From: Pirellulales bacterium | GTDB lineage: Bacteria > Planctomycetota > Planctomycetia > Pirellulales > JAEUIK01 | Direction: 5' to 3' | Length of the DNA: 64,000 bases | Assembly: GCA_019694455.1 (NCBI GenBank) | Contig: JAIBBY010000017.1 | Location: 28,981 to 92,980 of the forward strand | Shown: one piece after another, positions 25,560-33,653 of the stretch | How the letters are laid out: each line of letters begins with the position of its first letter | How positions within the stretch are numbered: the stretch's first letter is position 1 | Translations under genes and position numbers: made by a program | The notes under the pieces: generated by a model | What the model saw: the letters and a program-made list of their open reading frames with translations, nothing else | Database searches by the model: none | What the model was told of the DNA's origin: nothing

Positions 25560-26491
25560 TTTAACGCCGCGACAATCGTGTCCACATTATGCCGTACCAT
25601 GCCGACATAGGTACCCTCGGGCGTGCCGGCCTTGCCCATGGCGTCGGAAAACAGCTCGCCGCCAATCTTTACTTCGTGGTCCGAGGCGGCGCAACCTTCG
25701 ACGAGCGCGCGGATATTGCGCTCGCTCACGCTAGTTTCGACGAACACGGCCTTGATCTTGTGATCGACGAGGTAGCGGACTAGTTCGTTGATTTCGCGCA
25801 CACCGGCTTCGGCGTCGGTGCTGACCCCTTGGATTGGTTTCAGTTCCAGGCCATAAGCGCGACCAAAGTAATGAAAGGCGTCGTGCGCGGTGACGAGCAC
25901 GCGGTGCGACTCGGGCAGTTCGGCGACGCGGGCGCGCACATACTGATCTAGTTCGTCGAGGCTCCGCAGATACGCCTCGGCGCGTTGGCGATATTCGGCG
26001 GCGCGCGGGGGATCGAAGCGGGCTAGCTCGTCGCGAGCGTGCTCTGCGGCGAGCCGCCAGAGCGATACATCGAACCACACATGCGGGTCGTAAAGGCCGC
26101 CCGCGACCGGGAGCAGCCGGTCGGCGGGAATTCCATCAGCGACGGCAACGACGCGCTTGGAATGGGCCATACGATCGAAGAGTTCGGCCAGTTTGCCCTC
26201 GAGATGCAGGCCGGAATAGAAGATCACGTCGGCGGAGCTCAGGCGCTCGACGTCTCCGGTCGAGGCTTTGTAGAGATGCGGATCGACGCCAGCGCCCATG
26301 AGTTGATCGACGGCGACGGCGTCGCCACCGATGTTGCGTACGATGTCGGCCACCATGCCGGTGGTGCAGAGGGCGCGAATGGGTCCGGCGCCTTGGTAGG
26401 TGGCGGACTCGCTGTAGTGGCTAGCGTCCTTGGCGCAGCCCGACAGAAGAAGTCCAAGCAGTAACCCAAGCAGGGGCAGTGCGCGTCGCAT
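25556..26491 (-). CDS. Mn/Zn ABC transporter substrate-binding lipoprotein (TroA-like)
   Basis: 311 residues. The N-terminus [19 protein letters not shown] is a lipoprotein signal with lipobox LSGC, so the mature protein is anchored by Cys19. The cluster 9 solute-binding fold shows its metal ligands: [38 protein letters not shown] (two His in this helix-turn region) and [18 protein letters not shown] near the C-terminus. [15 protein letters not shown] is the usual segment before the last ligand. His-rich ligands fit TroA/ZnuA-type Zn2+ or Mn2+ binding. There is no long His-rich loop, unlike many zinc-specific ZnuA proteins. This is the first gene of the operon; candidate operator palindromes lie just upstream (26517-26543). 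Confidence 0.94.
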   Translation of the reverse strand: MRRALPLLGLLLGLLLSGCAKDASHYSESATYQGAGPIRALCTTGMVADIVRNIGGDAVAVDQLMGAGVDPHLYKASTGDVERLSSADVIFYSGLHLEGKLAELFDRMAHSKRVVAVADGIPADRLLPVAGGLYDPHVWFDVSLWRLAAEHARDELARFDPPRAAEYRQRAEAYLRSLDELDQYVRARVAELPESHRVLVTAHDAFHYFGRAYGLELKPIQGVSTDAEAGVREINELVRYLVDHKIKAVFVETSVSERNIRALVEGCAASDHEVKIGGELFSDAMGKAGTPEGTYVGMVRHNVDTIVAALK

Positions 26492-26516
26492 GGAGCGCTT
26501 TCGATTTTGACTGACC

Positions 26517-26543
26517 TAAACGTTTATTTTGGCACGACAAAAT
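26517..26543 (-). promoter_or_regulatory. candidate operator: two adjoining palindromes before the metal-import operon
   Basis: TAAACGTTTA (26517-26526) is a perfect 10-base palindrome. It abuts ATTTTG-N6-CAAAAT (26526-26543), a perfect 6+6 inverted repeat. Both lie 25-52 bases upstream of the troA-like ATG in an AT-rich patch that stands out from the surrounding GC-rich DNA. The position fits repression by a metalloregulator; which protein binds is unknown. Confidence 0.45.
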
Positions 26544-26623
26544 CATAGCTGTTCTGTCGGCGCATGCCAAGCGCGAATTCTTGCGCGAGAGGGGTGGGAG
26601 GGATCGTGTGCCCGCCGAGCGAG

Positions 26624-27250
26624 TCAGGCGGCGGCCTGGGGCCGATCGAACTCGGCGAGAAAATCGGCGATGGGGCGATAGAACCATTCGATCCGGGAGC
26701 GAATTGTGGCTTCGTCCCAATTCCACCACTCGATGCGTAGCAGGCGTTCGACCACGGGGGACTCGAAGCGGCAGCGGATGGGGCGCGCCGGGTTGCCGGC
26801 CACAATGCTATAGGGGGCGACGTCGCTGGCGACGACCGCGCAACTGCCGATGATGGCGCCCGAGCCGATTTGCACGCCGCTTAGGATGGTGGCGGAGGCG
26901 CCGATCCAGACGTCGCTGCCGATCACGGTGTGGGGCGTGGTGCGATAGGTGCGATGCGGCTTGGGGCGGTTGAGAAAGAAGTAGTCAAAGGGAAAGGTCG
27001 AGACGAGTTCGGGGCCGTGGCCGCCGCCGACGTTGATCGACACGCCGTGCGCGATCGAGCAGAAGGCGCCGATGATGATTTTTTCGCCGGGCGCCCAGGT
27101 CTTGTATTTAAGGTCGTCGCCATGATAGGTGAACTGGCCGATTTCTAGCTGCGGCGTGATCAGCGGCTCGCGATACATCCGCACGCCACCGCGCCACTGC
27201 TGTGGCGGCTGCATCAAGGGTGGGGCTGCTGGTGGAGAGATGGACGACAT
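26624..27250 (-). CDS. CatB-like O-acetyltransferase (left-handed beta-helix)
   Basis: 208 residues. The hexapeptide repeat region (residues ~50-165) includes IIIGAFCSIAHGVSINVGGG, HTVIGSDVWIGASATILSGV, QIGSGAIIGSCAVVASDVAP and YSIVAGNPARPIR, the standard end of xenobiotic/serine-type acetyltransferases. The DYFF segment (STFPFDYFFLNRPKPH) and the C-terminal EWWNWDEATI place it in the CatB-related group. These enzymes transfer acetyl from acetyl-CoA to sugar hydroxyls or small molecules as trimers. Being last in a minus-strand row of a glycosyltransferase and two methyltransferases, modification of a surface glycan is the likeliest role; antibiotic inactivation is possible but not indicated by context. 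Confidence 0.87.
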   Translation of the reverse strand: MSSISPPAAPPLMQPPQQWRGGVRMYREPLITPQLEIGQFTYHGDDLKYKTWAPGEKIIIGAFCSIAHGVSINVGGGHGPELVSTFPFDYFFLNRPKPHRTYRTTPHTVIGSDVWIGASATILSGVQIGSGAIIGSCAVVASDVAPYSIVAGNPARPIRCRFESPVVERLLRIEWWNWDEATIRSRIEWFYRPIADFLAEFDRPQAAA

Positions 27251-27286
27251 TGAGTGCGCTCGTGTTGAAGGCGTGGCACGGTCGGC

Positions 27287-28018
27287 TCAGGCGGCGGCGC
27301 GGTGCTCGACTGCGGCGGACAACGGCTCGGCGCTGCGATGGGCGACCAGCACGATCTGCCGGGCATAGTCGAAACCAAGCAAGCGAAACAGCCAGCCAAA
27401 GGCGAATCGCTTGAGCAGTTTTCGATGCACCGGATCGTGATAGATGCGGACCACGCGATCGACCTCCAGGCCGGCGGCGGAGACGAGCCCGGCCAGTTCG
27501 TCGTAGCAGAGAGGGGTGCGATGCGTGGCGTCGCGCAGGTAGGCGGGGGGATAATAGGTGTTGGGGGTGCTGATCAACAGGCGGCCGCCCGGCGCCAGCC
27601 GCGTGGCGATCTGGTCGAGCCAGCCAGGAATCGCCTCGATCGGCAGGTGCTCGATGACCTCGAAGGCGAAGACCGCGTCGAACTGGCGATCGACCTCGCT
27701 CCAATCGTGATAGTCGTGGTTGCCCTGGGGGTCGATATCGAGCGATTGATAGCCGACCAGCGGAAACCGCTCGGCGATCGACAGGCCCATCGAGCGATCG
27801 CCGGCGCCGACCTCGAGCACGGCGGGTCGGGCGACGGTATTGGAGAGTTCGCCGAGTTCGCCCAGCAGCAGATCGCGGACGCGCTTGGCAAGCGGCAGAT
27901 CGTAGACGTCGCCCAGGCGGCGCGCGGCGCGCTTGCGATGACCGTAGAGCGTGGACCAGGAGATGGTCGCGGCGCTATTGGAATCCAAACGTGGCGCGGC
28001 GATGGAATGTGAGGTCAT
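27287..28018 (-). CDS. class I SAM-dependent methyltransferase
   Basis: 243 residues. The SAM-binding motif I is VLEVGAGDRSMGLSIAERF, motif II includes YQSLDIDPQGN, and FDAVFAFEVIEHLPIEAIPG is the post-II acidic stretch typical of Methyltransf_11/23 proteins. APGGRLLISTPNTYYPPAYL follows, with the usual 'GG.L..S.PN' strand. The C-terminal third is hydrophobic/basic (KLLKRFAFGWLFRLLGFDYA) and may touch a membrane or lipid-linked substrate. AGGGGAA precedes the ATG at 28018. It is 25 bases behind the preceding methyltransferase and 36 ahead of the acetyltransferase, so these are one operon, probably tailoring a glycan. Confidence 0.85.
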   Translation of the reverse strand: MTSHSIAAPRLDSNSAATISWSTLYGHRKRAARRLGDVYDLPLAKRVRDLLLGELGELSNTVARPAVLEVGAGDRSMGLSIAERFPLVGYQSLDIDPQGNHDYHDWSEVDRQFDAVFAFEVIEHLPIEAIPGWLDQIATRLAPGGRLLISTPNTYYPPAYLRDATHRTPLCYDELAGLVSAAGLEVDRVVRIYHDPVHRKLLKRFAFGWLFRLLGFDYARQIVLVAHRSAEPLSAAVEHRAAA

Positions 28019-28043
28019 GGTTTTCCCCTGTGGCGCTGGCGCT

Positions 28044-28826
28044 TTAGCCGGCGCGGCGCCGCGCTTCGACCAATTGATGATGCCGCACGGGCGAGGGATC
28101 TTCGTCGGTGCGATGGTTCTGGAAACTGTCGCGCTGCGGCAGCACGCGCACCTGCCAGCGGGCGGGGTCGATCTCGGCCACTGTGGGGCCGACGCCCCAA
28201 TTGGGATAGTCGTCGAAGGCGATCGTTCCGCCGGGCGCGAGCAATTGTTGGCAGCTTAGCCAGTCGCTGGAGACATCTTCGTAGGAGTGGCCGCCGTCGA
28301 TGAAGATGAGGTCGTACTTGCGCCCGCGGGCGAGCAAGCGGGGGAGGACATTGTGGCTGAGCCCTTCGAGGAGTTCGATGCGGCCAGCGATGTCGTCTCC
28401 CAGCAGTAGGCGCAGGTTGGCCAGCGTGGCGTCGCGTGACATGGGGCGCTTGTTGGCGCTGCAATACGACTGCTCGAACTGCTGATCGGTGAGCGAGCCG
28501 AACAGGTCGATGCCGGTGTAGCGCGGCTTGCCGCCTAGCCAATCGGCGAAGGCCAGCATCCGCATGGTGTTGGCGGCGCGGGCGACGCCGATTTCCAGGA
28601 TGGAGAGAGAGGGCCGCTCGGCGATGTAGGCCAGGAGTTGATCGTAGCGCAGGCCGCTGGCCAGCGGAATCGCGCGGCTGGCGGGGGTGTGGTGCGTGGG
28701 GCGCTGCACCAGCGGCGCGACCGGCGCGGCAGCAGACGGACCGGGCGTCGGCGCGACGAGCGTCACGTTTAGTGAGCCAGCGCCGTGGCCGGCAGCGTCA
28801 TTCGCGAGGTGAAGACCGTGGGACAT
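28044..28826 (-). CDS. class I SAM-dependent methyltransferase (Methyltransf_24-like)
   Basis: 260 residues from ATG 28826, with AGGAGAG upstream. Motif I is SILEIGVARAANTMRMLAF, then YTGIDLFGSL, and the diagnostic KYDLIFIDGGHSYEDVSSDW followed by LLAPGGTIAFDDYPNWGVGP. The IDGGHSYE / FDDY pattern belongs to Methyltransf_24-type enzymes found in polysaccharide and secondary-metabolite clusters. The first ~55 residues are low complexity (Ala/Pro/Thr). The start lies 58 bases inside the 3' end of the glycosyltransferase gene, an unusually long overlap, so translational coupling is likely. Substrate not inferable beyond the glycan-cluster context. Confidence 0.85.
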   Translation of the reverse strand: MSHGLHLANDAAGHGAGSLNVTLVAPTPGPSAAAPVAPLVQRPTHHTPASRAIPLASGLRYDQLLAYIAERPSLSILEIGVARAANTMRMLAFADWLGGKPRYTGIDLFGSLTDQQFEQSYCSANKRPMSRDATLANLRLLLGDDIAGRIELLEGLSHNVLPRLLARGRKYDLIFIDGGHSYEDVSSDWLSCQQLLAPGGTIAFDDYPNWGVGPTVAEIDPARWQVRVLPQRDSFQNHRTDEDPSPVRHHQLVEARRRAG

Positions 28827-30070
28827 GTCGTCTCTCCTGTGATACTGCTCAGTTCGCCGCGCACCGACAACGCCACGGTATCGGGCGTGGCCTCGGCCAG
28901 GTCGGCGACCGTGTGTCCGGGCAGATGGACCACGCGCAGGCCGTCGTCGGCGCGGCGGGCCACTTCGGCCAAGGCCAGCGGCAACGCCTCGCCGGGCACG
29001 TGTTCGTGCAATAGCCGCGCGTGCGTGCGCTCGAGATCGATCAGCAGGCGATCGCGCAAACCATCGGTGAGGCGAATCGCGATGGCTTGCGTATGCGGCA
29101 AGGCGCCGGGAACATCGGGCCAGGCCAGCGCCATATCGACGCCTTGGACGGCATCGGCGAGTCGCTGCGGATTGCGAAGAAACACGGTGTCGTGGTCGCA
29201 AAGGATCACGCGGGCCCCCACCGGGAACTGCGCGAACATCTTGCGCATCGCCAGCACCTTGGCATGTTCGATTTGATGCGGATCGTGCCCGGCGCCATTG
29301 GGCGTGATCGACCAGAAGCGGCCGACGCCGAAGCGAGAGGCATACTCGGAGAAGTCTTGCTGCGCCGCGGGGACGCCCGCCATTGGCAGACCGACGACCT
29401 GCGCGGCCTGCGCGGGGCCGACGCTGACGACGTGAACATCTGGCGCAAGCTGGCAAGGCTGCGCCGGCGGCGTGGCAGGCAGCGCCGTGGAGCGGACCTT
29501 GTTGGAGGTTTTGTTGTGCAGGATCACGCAGCCGGGGGGCGATCCGCCAGCCGGCTTGGCGGGAAACATGTGAAACTTTTCGGGCAACGGAGCGAAGCGC
29601 AGCTCGCGCTGGGCATAGAGCATGCCTTCGGCGAAGCAGCCTTGCTCGGAGAAGCGATGCAGATGGGCGTAGTCGCGGCCGCGCTCTGCCCAGGTGCGAA
29701 TCACGGTGGTGGTGGCTGGCGTGCGGCGGACCAGGAGGACGGCGGCGTTGAACAGCGCCGAGAGACAGTTGCCAGGACGATATTTGACCGTGAGGTCGCA
29801 GTGGTCGAGCATGGCCAGCAACTCGTCGAGCGGCTGGAGGATGAGGCAATCGGCATCGAGAAACAGCAGCGGGCCGTGATGCGACTCGAGCATTTCCAGC
29901 ACATAGCTGGGCTTGATGCCGACGTTGCGCCACCAGTCGCCTTGCTCGGGCACCGCGATGGCGCGCATAGGATAGCCAAACTGCGCGGCGGTTTCGGCAA
30001 GCTGGCGAGCCTCGGCTTCGTAGGGCGACCCGGCGGTATAGGTGCAAACGACCAGCAGATTGTGCGACAT
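28769..30070 (-). CDS. double-domain glycosyltransferase-like protein
   Basis: 433 residues from ATG 30070 (GGAAG upstream). The N-terminal half has GT-A features: LLVVCTYTAGSPYEAEARQL, KPSYVLEMLESHHGPLLFLD, and a D-x-D motif FLDADC (D72, D74) that would hold the metal and nucleotide sugar. The FNAAVLLVRRTPATTTVIRT segment follows. The C-terminal half repeats the layout: HAKVLAMRKMFAQFP, VGARVILCDHDTVFLRNPQR with a second acidic motif DHD near residues 293-295, and AIAIRLTDGLRDRLL. The protein therefore looks like two glycosyltransferase-like units in tandem. No signal peptide or membrane helix is seen, so it would act in the cytoplasm on a lipid- or protein-linked glycan. It is first in the operon. 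Confidence 0.72.
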   Translation of the reverse strand: MSHNLLVVCTYTAGSPYEAEARQLAETAAQFGYPMRAIAVPEQGDWWRNVGIKPSYVLEMLESHHGPLLFLDADCLILQPLDELLAMLDHCDLTVKYRPGNCLSALFNAAVLLVRRTPATTTVIRTWAERGRDYAHLHRFSEQGCFAEGMLYAQRELRFAPLPEKFHMFPAKPAGGSPPGCVILHNKTSNKVRSTALPATPPAQPCQLAPDVHVVSVGPAQAAQVVGLPMAGVPAAQQDFSEYASRFGVGRFWSITPNGAGHDPHQIEHAKVLAMRKMFAQFPVGARVILCDHDTVFLRNPQRLADAVQGVDMALAWPDVPGALPHTQAIAIRLTDGLRDRLLIDLERTHARLLHEHVPGEALPLALAEVARRADDGLRVVHLPGHTVADLAEATPDTVALSVRGELSSITGETTCPTVFTSRMTLPATALAH

Positions 30071-30219
30071 GTTTCTTCCGGCGAAGAGAGAATGGATGCG
30101 CTTGTGAACGAATATCGGCATTCTGCCGGAAAGAAATCATTTGCCGACGGCGCAAGCTGGAGAGTCGCGCGAAGGTGCGCGATCGAGGTGAAGAGCGCCG
30201 CGCGAGCTGAAGGCCCGCG

Positions 30220-31410
30220 CTATTTGAAGGCGGCAAAATCCTTGCCGAGGAGCGACGAGGCAATCTTGAGCTTCATGATTTCGTCGGTTCCTTCGTAGAT
30301 GCGGCAGACGCGCACGTCTTGCAGGTGACGGCCGACGCGATATAGCTCTGACCAACCGCGGCCACCGAAGACTTGCACCGCGCGGTCGGCGGCGTCCCAG
30401 GCGGCGTTGGTGGCAAAGAACTTGGCCTTGGCCACTTGCAGGTCGGCCTGCGTGGCCAGCGCTTGATCGGCCAGATTGGCATCGCTGGCCTGCTTGGCCT
30501 CGGCCGCGCGCTCGACGAGCGCATCGCTGGCGGCGCGCCCCATTTCGATCATGGCGAGATGCTCCTGCACTAGCTGATGACGGCCAATCTCCTTGCCGTG
30601 CTGGCGGCGGGTGCGGCTGTAGTCGAGCGCCTCGGCCAGGCAATCTTCGATCACGCCGAGACAGCCAGAGGCCACGCTCAACCGACCAGAGACGAGCGTG
30701 CCCATGGCGATGCGAAAGCCGTCGCCTTCCTGCCCCAAGAGATTGGCGACAGGGACCGGATGATTGGTCATCTCGAACATGCCGGTGTTGGCGGTGAACA
30801 TGCCCGGCTTGGAGTGCAGTTCTTCGGCGGCGAAGGTGCTGCCGGTGGTCTCGACGATGAAGGCGCTCATGCGGCGCTGGTCGCCGGTTTTGTCGGCGGG
30901 ATAGGCGAAGACGATCACGCCATTGGCAATGCTGCCATTGGAGATGAGATATTTGACGCCCGAGAGCAGAAAGTGCTCTCCCTCGCGGCGATAGGTGGTG
31001 GTGAGCTCCAAGGGGTTGGAGCCGGCGTCTGGCTCGGTGAGTCCGAAGGCGAGGATGAACTCGCCGGCGGTCGAACGCGGCAGGTAGCGCTCTTTTTGAT
31101 CGGCATTGCCGTAGCGCAGGATCGGGTACTGGCCGATGGAGGTCTGCCCGGAGAAGAAGGTGCGGACGCCGGTCCCTTCGCGGCCGATGCGGACGAGGGC
31201 GCGGGCATAGGCGACGGCGCCGGCGCCACGGCCGCCGTACTCGACGGGGACAGGCATGCCGAGCAGGTTGTATTTTTTGGCGAGGGGGATGATTTCGTCG
31301 TTGGGCCGATGCTCCAAGTAGCAGAGCTCTTCAACGGGGCGCAGCTCCTGGCAAAAGGCGTCGACATCGGCCAGCAGTTCGGCGGCGTCGGTGGTGAGAT
31401 TGGTTGGCAT
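30220..31410 (-). CDS. acyl-CoA dehydrogenase
   Basis: 396 residues, the usual length. FAD and substrate motifs are FGLTEPDAGSNPLELTTTYR, FLLSGVKYLISNGSIANGVI, RQHGKEIGRHQLVQEHLAMI, VQVFGGRGWSELYRVGRHLQ and RVCRIYEGTDEIMKLKIASS. The last contains the Glu of the YEGT segment that acts as base in several subfamilies. It would oxidise an acyl-CoA to the enoyl-CoA and pass electrons to ETF. The start is placed at ATG 31410 (MPTNLTTDAAELLADVDAF) where the N-terminal helical domain begins. It stands alone in its orientation between the glycan operon and the restriction locus; the chain-length preference cannot be read. Confidence 0.92.
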   Translation of the reverse strand: MPTNLTTDAAELLADVDAFCQELRPVEELCYLEHRPNDEIIPLAKKYNLLGMPVPVEYGGRGAGAVAYARALVRIGREGTGVRTFFSGQTSIGQYPILRYGNADQKERYLPRSTAGEFILAFGLTEPDAGSNPLELTTTYRREGEHFLLSGVKYLISNGSIANGVIVFAYPADKTGDQRRMSAFIVETTGSTFAAEELHSKPGMFTANTGMFEMTNHPVPVANLLGQEGDGFRIAMGTLVSGRLSVASGCLGVIEDCLAEALDYSRTRRQHGKEIGRHQLVQEHLAMIEMGRAASDALVERAAEAKQASDANLADQALATQADLQVAKAKFFATNAAWDAADRAVQVFGGRGWSELYRVGRHLQDVRVCRIYEGTDEIMKLKIASSLLGKDFAAFK

Positions 31411-31504
31411 GGGTGGTTGGTAGTTAGGCGAAGGATACGAAGCCAAGCAAGGCAAACATTGCAAAGGTTGACGGTGAGGATCGAGTTGGACACCATGCTA
31501 CAGC

Positions 31505-32095
31505 ATGGGACTCGACAAGATACCAAGTTCATTGCGAGGAAAATTCACCTTCGACGAGCGCGAACATGCGTCGGCGGTGTTGGCCACGGATTTTCCCGCT
31601 GAGTGGAACGATCTGATGGCCTGCCTGGATGAGTTCTGGCTCACCAAGACCGCAATTTTGACGCCCGGAGGAGGCCGATCGCCGATTCCGGCGCGGCTGG
31701 ACGGATTCTTGCAGAAGCGTGGTTGGAGCGAAAAACGCTTTGACACGCGCATTGTGGTGGACGGAGTGGAGACGCCCAGCCCGACGCACAAGATCGACAA
31801 CTTCAAGAACCATGTGGCCATTGAAGTCGAATGGAACAACAAGACCGAGTTCTATGACCGCGATCTGAACAACTTTCGTCTGCTGCGCAATCTGCATGTG
31901 CTTTCGATTGGGGTCATCATCACCCGATTGAGCGAGTTGCAGACCTTGTTCGCGCAATTGGGCAAAGGACCGGCCTACGGCAACTCGACAACGCATTGGG
32001 ACAAGCTGATTCCGAAAGTCGATGGCGGCGGCGCCGGCGGGTGTCCGCTACTGCTCGTCGGCATGGGCATGAATTGCTATCGAGCCGATCTTTGA
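31505..32095 (+). CDS. BglII/BstYI-like type II restriction endonuclease
   Basis: 196 residues. The centre contains the PD-(D/E)xK-type core THKIDNFKNHVAIEVEWNN: D98, E107 and E109 have the same D-x8-E-x-(E/Q) spacing as Asp84, Glu93 and Gln95 of BglII. Flanking segments also fit this family: DTRIVVDGVETPSP before, and KTEFYDRDLNNFRLLRNLHV, LSIGVIITRLSELQTLFAQL after. BglII cuts AGATCT and BstYI RGATCY; the target here is not predictable. It faces an MT-A70 methyltransferase gene and overlaps its 3' end by 19 bases, a common convergent restriction-modification arrangement. Codon use is less GC-extreme than the neighbours, suggesting transfer. No strong ribosome-binding site precedes ATG 31505. 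Confidence 0.85.
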   Translation: MGLDKIPSSLRGKFTFDEREHASAVLATDFPAEWNDLMACLDEFWLTKTAILTPGGGRSPIPARLDGFLQKRGWSEKRFDTRIVVDGVETPSPTHKIDNFKNHVAIEVEWNNKTEFYDRDLNNFRLLRNLHVLSIGVIITRLSELQTLFAQLGKGPAYGNSTTHWDKLIPKVDGGGAGGCPLLLVGMGMNCYRADL

Positions 32096-32706
32096 AGCGC
32101 ATGCCCGTTGTAGGCCTTGTGGATGGGCCGAGTGTGCAGGTAGGTGTCTAGCTCGTCGCCCCACTGGGTCCAACCTTTGCGCCGCTCGCGCGCGAAGAGT
32201 TCCAAATAGGGCGCCGGGCTGCATGCTTCGATGATTTCGTAGAGCTGATCGGGTTTTTTGGAATGTTCTTCCTTGCGCGTCTTGAACAGATTCACCTGCC
32301 GCCGACCCGGAGGAAGCGTACGCAACGAGCCACGAATTCCGAACAAAATCAACTCGGTGACGTTGCGAAAATAAAAACCGACTCCGCGTCCATCGGGTTC
32401 GCCATCTTTACGGATTTTGTGCCAGACGATGTTGCCTTTGTACTTGAATCCCCAGGCTTCCATCGTGCGCAGGCCCCAAGGCAACAGCGCATTGGGGCAC
32501 CAGAGATAAAGGTGCGACTTGGCGGCGGCATGCTCCTCAACCGGCATGGCGCAGATTTCGTCGATGTCCATCGTATGGTAGCGACGCAGGCGCTTGTGCT
32601 CTGGCGCGACTTTGCCAGTGCGGTTTTGGAACCGCCACGGCGGATCGGCGAGTATCGTTGCAAACTGACCCTTCTTCAGGCCAGGGAGCCCCGGTAACAG
32701 ACTCAT
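32077..32706 (-). CDS. MT-A70 family DNA N6-adenine methyltransferase
   Basis: 209 residues from ATG 32706 (AAGGA eight bases upstream). The catalytic motif is DPPW in FATILADPPWRFQNRTGK (DPPW at about residues 21-24). The MT-A70 order is then kept: RYHTMDIDEICAMPVEE, HLYLWCPNALLPWGLRTMEA, WGFKYKGNIVWHKI, GVGFYFRNVTELILFGIRG, and the final HSKKPDQLYEIIEACSPAPY with LELFARERRKGWTQWGDEL. These enzymes methylate adenine N6. The convergent endonuclease gene makes host protection its likely task. It starts only 11 bases after the stop of an amidohydrolase/HDAC-family gene on the same strand, so the two are probably co-transcribed. Confidence 0.93.
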   Translation of the reverse strand: MSLLPGLPGLKKGQFATILADPPWRFQNRTGKVAPEHKRLRRYHTMDIDEICAMPVEEHAAAKSHLYLWCPNALLPWGLRTMEAWGFKYKGNIVWHKIRKDGEPDGRGVGFYFRNVTELILFGIRGSLRTLPPGRRQVNLFKTRKEEHSKKPDQLYEIIEACSPAPYLELFARERRKGWTQWGDELDTYLHTRPIHKAYNGHALQRSAR

Positions 32707-32717
32707 ACAGAAATCCT

Positions 32718-33653
32718 TCAATCCGTTGCCAAGAGTTCGCGCAAGTGGAGTTCGACCGAGCCGGCCAGCGCAGACGTGTTGTAGCCTCCTTCGAGCACGC
32801 TGACCACCCGCCCGGCGGCGCGAACGGCGGCGACATCACGGACGATGCGAGTCAGTTCGATGTAGTCTTCAGTCTCCAGGTCGAGCGAGCCGACCGGATC
32901 GTCGCGGTGAGCGTCGAAGCCGGCGCTGACAATCACCAACTCGGGGCGCATGTGGCCGGCGAAGTCTTCGAGCGCGGCGCGGAATTTTTCCAGATACGCC
33001 GCGCGGGGCGTGCCATAGCCGACCGGCAGATTGCGGGTGGCGCCGAGACCTGGACCAGAACCGGTTTCGTCATGGTCGCCGGTGCCGGGGTAAAACGGCC
33101 AGCGGTGGATCGAGAAGAAGCCGATGGCCGGATCGGTCCAAAACGCGGCCTGCGTGCCGTTGCCGTGATGCACGTCCCAATCGACGATCAACACGCGGGC
33201 CAGGCCGAGTTCGTCGATCGCCAGGCGCGCGGCGATGGCCACATTGTTGAACAGGCAAAAGCCCATTGCGCTATCGGCCAGCGCGTGATGGCCAGGCGGG
33301 CGGACGAGGCAGAGGGCGGTGGCATCTTCTCCGGCGACAACGCGGCGCACGGCATCGCAGGCGGCGCCGGCCGCCAGTAGCGCCACGTCGAACGACGCGG
33401 GACAAACAACGGTATCGGCTTCCAGCCGGCGCTGTCCCGATTCGATGAAGCGGCGGAGCGAATCGATATAGGCGGGTTCGTGAGCGCGGCCGATCTGGTC
33501 GAGCGAAGCGGCGGGCCAGACGGGTCGGACGCAGCGCTGGTCGAGGCCGACGCGTTCTAGCTGCCGCGCGACATAGAGCACGCGCTCGGCCCGTTCGGGA
33601 TGCCGCCCGGTGTCGTGCTCTTGAAATCGCGGGTCTTGATAGAGGAGGGTCAC
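32718..33653 (-). CDS. histone deacetylase / acetylpolyamine amidohydrolase family enzyme
   Basis: 311 residues, GTG start at 33653. The zinc hydrolase motifs are all present: HPERAERV near the N-terminus, RPPGHHA (catalytic His pair), [32 protein letters not shown] (zinc-binding Asp and His), [32 protein letters not shown] (zinc Asp) and SVLEGGYN. Bacterial members remove acetyl groups from polyamines, acetoin-pathway proteins or other small amides. The enzyme is in the cytoplasm. The MT-A70 methyltransferase gene begins 11 bases after its stop. Whether this is a functional link or a fortuitous insertion of the restriction genes next to it is unclear. Confidence 0.92.
   Translation of the reverse strand: MTLLYQDPRFQEHDTGRHPERAERVLYVARQLERVGLDQRCVRPVWPAASLDQIGRAHEPAYIDSLRRFIESGQRRLEADTVVCPASFDVALLAAGAACDAVRRVVAGEDATALCLVRPPGHHALADSAMGFCLFNNVAIAARLAIDELGLARVLIVDWDVHHGNGTQAAFWTDPAIGFFSIHRWPFYPGTGDHDETGSGPGLGATRNLPVGYGTPRAAYLEKFRAALEDFAGHMRPELVIVSAGFDAHRDDPVGSLDLETEDYIELTRIVRDVAAVRAAGRVVSVLEGGYNTSALAGSVELHLRELLATD

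Noticed and set aside
26624..27250. Chloramphenicol acetyltransferase resistance gene
   Set aside because: The CatB-like fold is shared by many sugar O-acetyltransferases, and the gene lies in a glycan-type operon.
28827..30263. N-terminal extension of the second methyltransferase to a 739-residue protein
   Set aside because: The extra part is an Arg/Pro-rich out-of-frame reading of the glycosyltransferase gene; the ATG at 28826 has a good ribosome-binding site and starts the family domain region.
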